In this document: positions 61,655 through 64,000 of the stretch, piece by piece | Layout: every line of letters starts with the position of its first letter | How positions within the stretch are numbered: position 1 is the first letter of the stretch | Assembly: GCA_965227035.1 (NCBI GenBank) | Contig: OZ245724.1 | Coordinates: 2,046,001 to 2,110,000, forward strand | DNA: 64,000 nt | Source: CBDDFQ01 sp965227035 | GTDB lineage: Bacteria; Pseudomonadota; Gammaproteobacteria; Burkholderiales; Burkholderiaceae_C | Direction of reading: 5' to 3' | Notes under the pieces: model-generated | What the model was told of the DNA's origin: nothing | What the model saw: only the letters and a program-made list of their open reading frames with translations | The model's database searches: none | Program-made: the position numbers and the translations under genes

Positions 61655-62149
61655 TCAGGGCTTGGGTATGGAAGTCGCGTGTAAAAGCTGATTGATGATC
61701 TCGGTCAGGCGGTGCGCAGCCTCTGCCGCGTCCTTGGCCTGCTTCTCCGCTTGCTCGGCCAATTCGAGCACCACGGCAGCGTCGATTTTTTCTCGCCTGG
61801 TACTGGCTTGATCCATCGCATCGCTTGCGGCCAATGTGGCGTTCTTGGCGCGAATCAGCGACGTATCGGCAATAGCGCTAGTGAGATCGTTATTCGATAT
61901 GAGCAAACGGGCCTGGGTTGCAAGATCCTCTGCCGCCAGTTGCGCATCGTCGAGCTTTTTTTTCGCCGTCTGAAACGCGCTGTACACATCGATCAACTCG
62001 ATGGCTTTGGTCAACTCGGGGTGGCCCAGAGCCGATGCCTTCATGGTTGCCAGCTCTTCCAGATCGAGCGGCACGATCACAGCCAGCACTTCTTGCGTAG
62101 TAGGCGGATTCGACTTTGCCAGGTCGTTTGCAAGTTGGTCAAAGTTCAT
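61655..62149 (-). CDS. Helical protein of unknown function
   Basis: A 164-residue protein that I do not recognise. It has no signal peptide or membrane helix, is rich in Ala, Glu, Lys and Gln, and looks all-helical with coiled-coil potential (DAQLAAEDLATQARLLISNN, EKIDAAVVLELAEQAEKQAK). I chose the ATG at 62149 (MNFDQLANDLAKSNPPTTQE) because GAGGG lies about six bases upstream; the frame extending further upstream has no support. It lies between the phytochrome gene (convergent) and another unknown gene 109 bases upstream. Confidence 0.75.
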   Translation of the reverse strand: MNFDQLANDLAKSNPPTTQEVLAVIVPLDLEELATMKASALGHPELTKAIELIDVYSAFQTAKKKLDDAQLAAEDLATQARLLISNNDLTSAIADTSLIRAKNATLAASDAMDQASTRREKIDAAVVLELAEQAEKQAKDAAEAAHRLTEIINQLLHATSIPKP

Positions 62150-62258
62150 ATTTACCCTCTCATCAATCCTTTTTGGAATTGATGAGATGGTCACACGAAC
62201 GGTTTTACTGTCGCGTAGGAACTCGCCTATTACACGGGTGGGATTTTTTGGATTCCGC

Positions 62259-62654
62259 TCATCGTTGTGCCGTGAGCACTGCCGCCACGGAAGGAGGCTT
62301 GCCGTGCGTTTCGGACCATTGGACCAGCAGCGCGTTGATCTGCGGTTTCGCCTTGGCCGTGACAGCTTGCAGGTCGTCGTTCTCTTCGAGTTCGACCAGA
62401 CCCTGCGCGAGAACCGGGGCCAGCTCGATCGCGGCGTCACCCGCGGTCATCTTTCGCTTCTTGAGATCCGCCAGAACGCGGTTAGGTGCATCGTCCTTCA
62501 GGCCGGTTTCAAGAATCGTATGGAAGAAATCCCGGTCGATGTCTAGCGAATCGGCAATTTCCGTTGAAAAGCGGCGACCGAGATTCGAGCGTTTTCGCAA
62601 CCAAAGCAAGGCGATCAGTACGATCCATAAAACATAAAACAGCGGTTCGTTCAT
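62259..62654 (-). CDS. Single-pass membrane protein of unknown function
   Basis: A 131-residue protein that I do not recognise. The N-terminus is one membrane helix (FYVLWIVLIALLWLRKR) with a basic stop, so the rest should face the cytosol. It is mostly helical (RDFFHTILETGLKDDAPNRV, DAAIELAPVLAQGLVELEEN). Together with the next gene on the strand it may form a two-gene unit. A 46-base gap separates it from the esterase gene upstream. Confidence 0.7.
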   Translation of the reverse strand: MNEPLFYVLWIVLIALLWLRKRSNLGRRFSTEIADSLDIDRDFFHTILETGLKDDAPNRVLADLKKRKMTAGDAAIELAPVLAQGLVELEENDDLQAVTAKAKPQINALLVQWSETHGKPPSVAAVLTAQR

Positions 62655-62700
62655 GAGCTCTCCAAGACCGATCGAGGTTAACTGAACTGTTCAGTTCGGG

Positions 62701-63357
62701 CTAGAGCGAAAGCCATTCGACAGCATCGTTCAATTCCGCGGGTCGTATTTCGTGGGCTCCGGGGTACTCGCGGAAGGTAACGTCTATGCCAAGCGCCAGC
62801 GCGCGATCGCGAATCGTCGCCGACTCGGAGAAGGCAACCACGTTGTCGTCGGTGCCGCCGCTTACCCAAATGCGCTTGCCGGCGAACTCGCTGGCTGCCG
62901 GAATGGCGGAATTGATCTGGGGCATAAAGCGCCCGTGCAAGGCCATGGCCGCCGAAAACAGTTGTGGCTTGGTGAGCAGCATCGACACCGACATGATTGC
63001 GCCCTGGCTGAATCCACCGACGATCACATCGTCTGTGGCAACGCCAAGCTGAGTACTTGCCAAAGAAATCGTATCGGCAAGAATGCCCCGGCTCCTGGCC
63101 TCCTGCTCTTCGTCGACGATGCGGCCGGTCGGCGTGAACTGCACCGCAAACCACGCAAACGCCGATCCGCCAAGCGACACCGGGCCACGAATGCTGAGCA
63201 CGTGGAAGTCGGTCGGAATGTACGGCGTGAGGCCGAAAAGGTCTGCTTCGTTGCTGCCGATGCCGTGCATCAGGATCAGGAGCTTCTTGTGGGGAGCGTT
63301 GCCGGCGGCGGCTTTGAAGAGATATTCGAGCGGAAGGCTTAGTTTCGTGTCAGTCAT
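62701..63357 (-). CDS. Carboxylesterase/phospholipase (Abhydrolase_2 family)
   Basis: Cytosolic serine hydrolase of 218 residues, in the family of bacterial carboxylesterases and acyl-protein thioesterases. The oxyanion segment is LLILMHGIGSNEADLFGL, the nucleophile elbow IVGGFSQGAIMSVSMLL (GFSQG), the catalytic Asp lies in SGGTDDNVVAFSES, and the His in YPGAHEIRPAELND. I placed the start at ATG 63357 (MTDTKLSLPLEY); the frame continues upstream into the topoisomerase gene but is not coding there. Confidence 0.9.
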   Translation of the reverse strand: MTDTKLSLPLEYLFKAAAGNAPHKKLLILMHGIGSNEADLFGLTPYIPTDFHVLSIRGPVSLGGSAFAWFAVQFTPTGRIVDEEQEARSRGILADTISLASTQLGVATDDVIVGGFSQGAIMSVSMLLTKPQLFSAAMALHGRFMPQINSAIPAASEFAGKRIWVSGGTDDNVVAFSESATIRDRALALGIDVTFREYPGAHEIRPAELNDAVEWLSL

Positions 63358-63374
63358 CGGAGCCTTGAAATTGC

Positions 63375-64000
63375 CTAGTGCAAGGTCATCGAGTCTAGGC
63401 GAAGCTGCGTGAAACCGACGAAGCGCCGCTCTTCGCTGCGAAGACCCCTGGAAGCTTTCGCAGCGCGCTTGTCTATCAGTTTTGCGATCTGGGCAGCCTT
63501 CTCCAGATTCGATGCGGTGGTCATTGCAAAAGCGAGCACGTTCGGGTGCACGTAAGACTTCTTGCAGACCGCGGGCGTGTTGCCGAGCGATTCCGACACT
63601 TCGACCAACATCTTCTTGAGGGTGAACGCCTTGTCCTGCTGCTGGAGCGCTCTCTCGGTAATTTCCAGCGCCAGCACCGACGCGTGCCAGGTGCGGAAAT
63701 CCTTGGCGCTCACATGCTGCCCCGACACCTCGCACAGATACTCGTTCACCGCCGATGAGTTGATGCGATGCACCTGCCCAGACGCATCGGCGTAGCGAAA
63801 CAGCGTCTTTCCCTTCAGGCTCATGCTCTGCTTCACGATGCGTGCGATATCGGCATCGTTCACTTCGAGCTTGTGGATCACGCCACTTTTGCCCTTGAAC
63901 GAGAGTTCGAGCCTGTTGCCTTCCAGATGCACATGCCGGTTGCACAGGGTGGTGAGTCCGTAAGAGCCGTTGTCGCGTGCGTAGGAGTCGTTTCCGATCC
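63375..64000 (-). CDS. DNA topoisomerase IB (partial, C-terminal part)
   Basis: Bacterial homologue of poxvirus-type topoisomerase IB, which relaxes supercoils through a 3'-phosphotyrosine. The visible 208 residues begin inside the catalytic domain (IGNDSYARDNGSYGLTTLCN) and include LELSFKGKSGVIHKLEVND, the arginine segment DFRTWHASVLALEIT and the nucleophile Tyr in VCKKSYVHPNVLAF. The N-terminus lies beyond position 64000. It ends 17 bases before the esterase start on the same strand. Confidence 0.93.
   Translation of the reverse strand, partial: IGNDSYARDNGSYGLTTLCNRHVHLEGNRLELSFKGKSGVIHKLEVNDADIARIVKQSMSLKGKTLFRYADASGQVHRINSSAVNEYLCEVSGQHVSAKDFRTWHASVLALEITERALQQQDKAFTLKKMLVEVSESLGNTPAVCKKSYVHPNVLAFAMTTASNLEKAAQIAKLIDKRAAKASRGLRSEERRFVGFTQLRLDSMTLH

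Overview
The window is a stretch of a betaproteobacterial chromosome, almost certainly Burkholderiales. The evidence is the unbroken rpsB-tsf-pyrH-frr-uppS-cdsA-dxr-rseP-bamA-skp-lpxD-fabZ-lpxA-lpxB-rnhB gene order, a Bug-type solute receptor beside a CaiB/BaiF CoA-transferase, the PhaR regulator of polyhydroxyalkanoate, and moderately high GC with uniform codon use. I cannot name the species. I see no insertion sequence, prophage, integrase or CRISPR array; this is mostly core chromosome with small accessory metabolic modules.

Layout. 1-16.3 kb (minus strand): a long translation / isoprenoid / envelope operon from rpsB down to a TrmH-family methyltransferase, then carA (cut by the window start) behind its own promoter. 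16.4-20.7 kb (plus): amidase, D-amino-acid dehydrogenase-like flavoenzyme and the NAD(P)HX repair enzyme. 20.7-25.6 kb: a short-chain dehydrogenase and RNase R (minus), tRNA-Leu(CAG) (plus) and rimO (minus). 25.7-29.8 kb: a catabolic module of LysR regulator, enoyl-CoA hydratase, Bug receptor and CoA-transferase. 29.8-34.7 kb: phaR, TRAP permeases dctQM without a receptor gene, a small membrane protein, and an ACT-domain phosphoglycerate dehydrogenase. 34.7-36.1 kb: a divergent quinone-reductase / HxlR-regulator pair around a perfect inverted repeat. 36.2-42.2 kb: an RND efflux operon. 42.4-48.5 kb (minus): SIMPL protein, lipid kinase, phosphoesterase, alpha/beta hydrolase, relA and tRNA-Val(GAC). 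48.7-50.8 kb: an OmpR/EnvZ-like two-component pair. 50.8-57.6 kb: ispF-ispD facing away from mfd-serB-nth, then a carboxymuconolactone-decarboxylase-family gene. 57.7-61.6 kb: lrgAB-like genes, a VF530-family gene and a bacteriophytochrome histidine kinase. 61.7-64 kb (minus): two unrecognised small proteins, a carboxylesterase, and a DNA topoisomerase IB cut by the window end.

How the genes work together. LpxA, LpxD and LpxB carry out three early lipid A steps, FabZ sets the 3-hydroxyacyl supply, and BamA, Skp and RseP assemble and monitor the outer membrane. Dxr, IspD, IspF and UppS are steps of MEP isoprenoid synthesis leading to undecaprenyl carrier lipid, and CdsA makes CDP-diacylglycerol. 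No classical novel system (defence island, biosynthetic cluster, mobile element) is evident. The points most worth a second look are regulatory or architectural: the rnr start beside tRNA-Leu, mutually exclusive helices in the rpsB leader, a palindrome that swallows the CCA end of tRNA-Val, a terminator-like hairpin at the mfd start, a bulky acyl-ruler residue in LpxA, the receptor-less TRAP permease, and a bacteriophytochrome without a neighbouring haem oxygenase.
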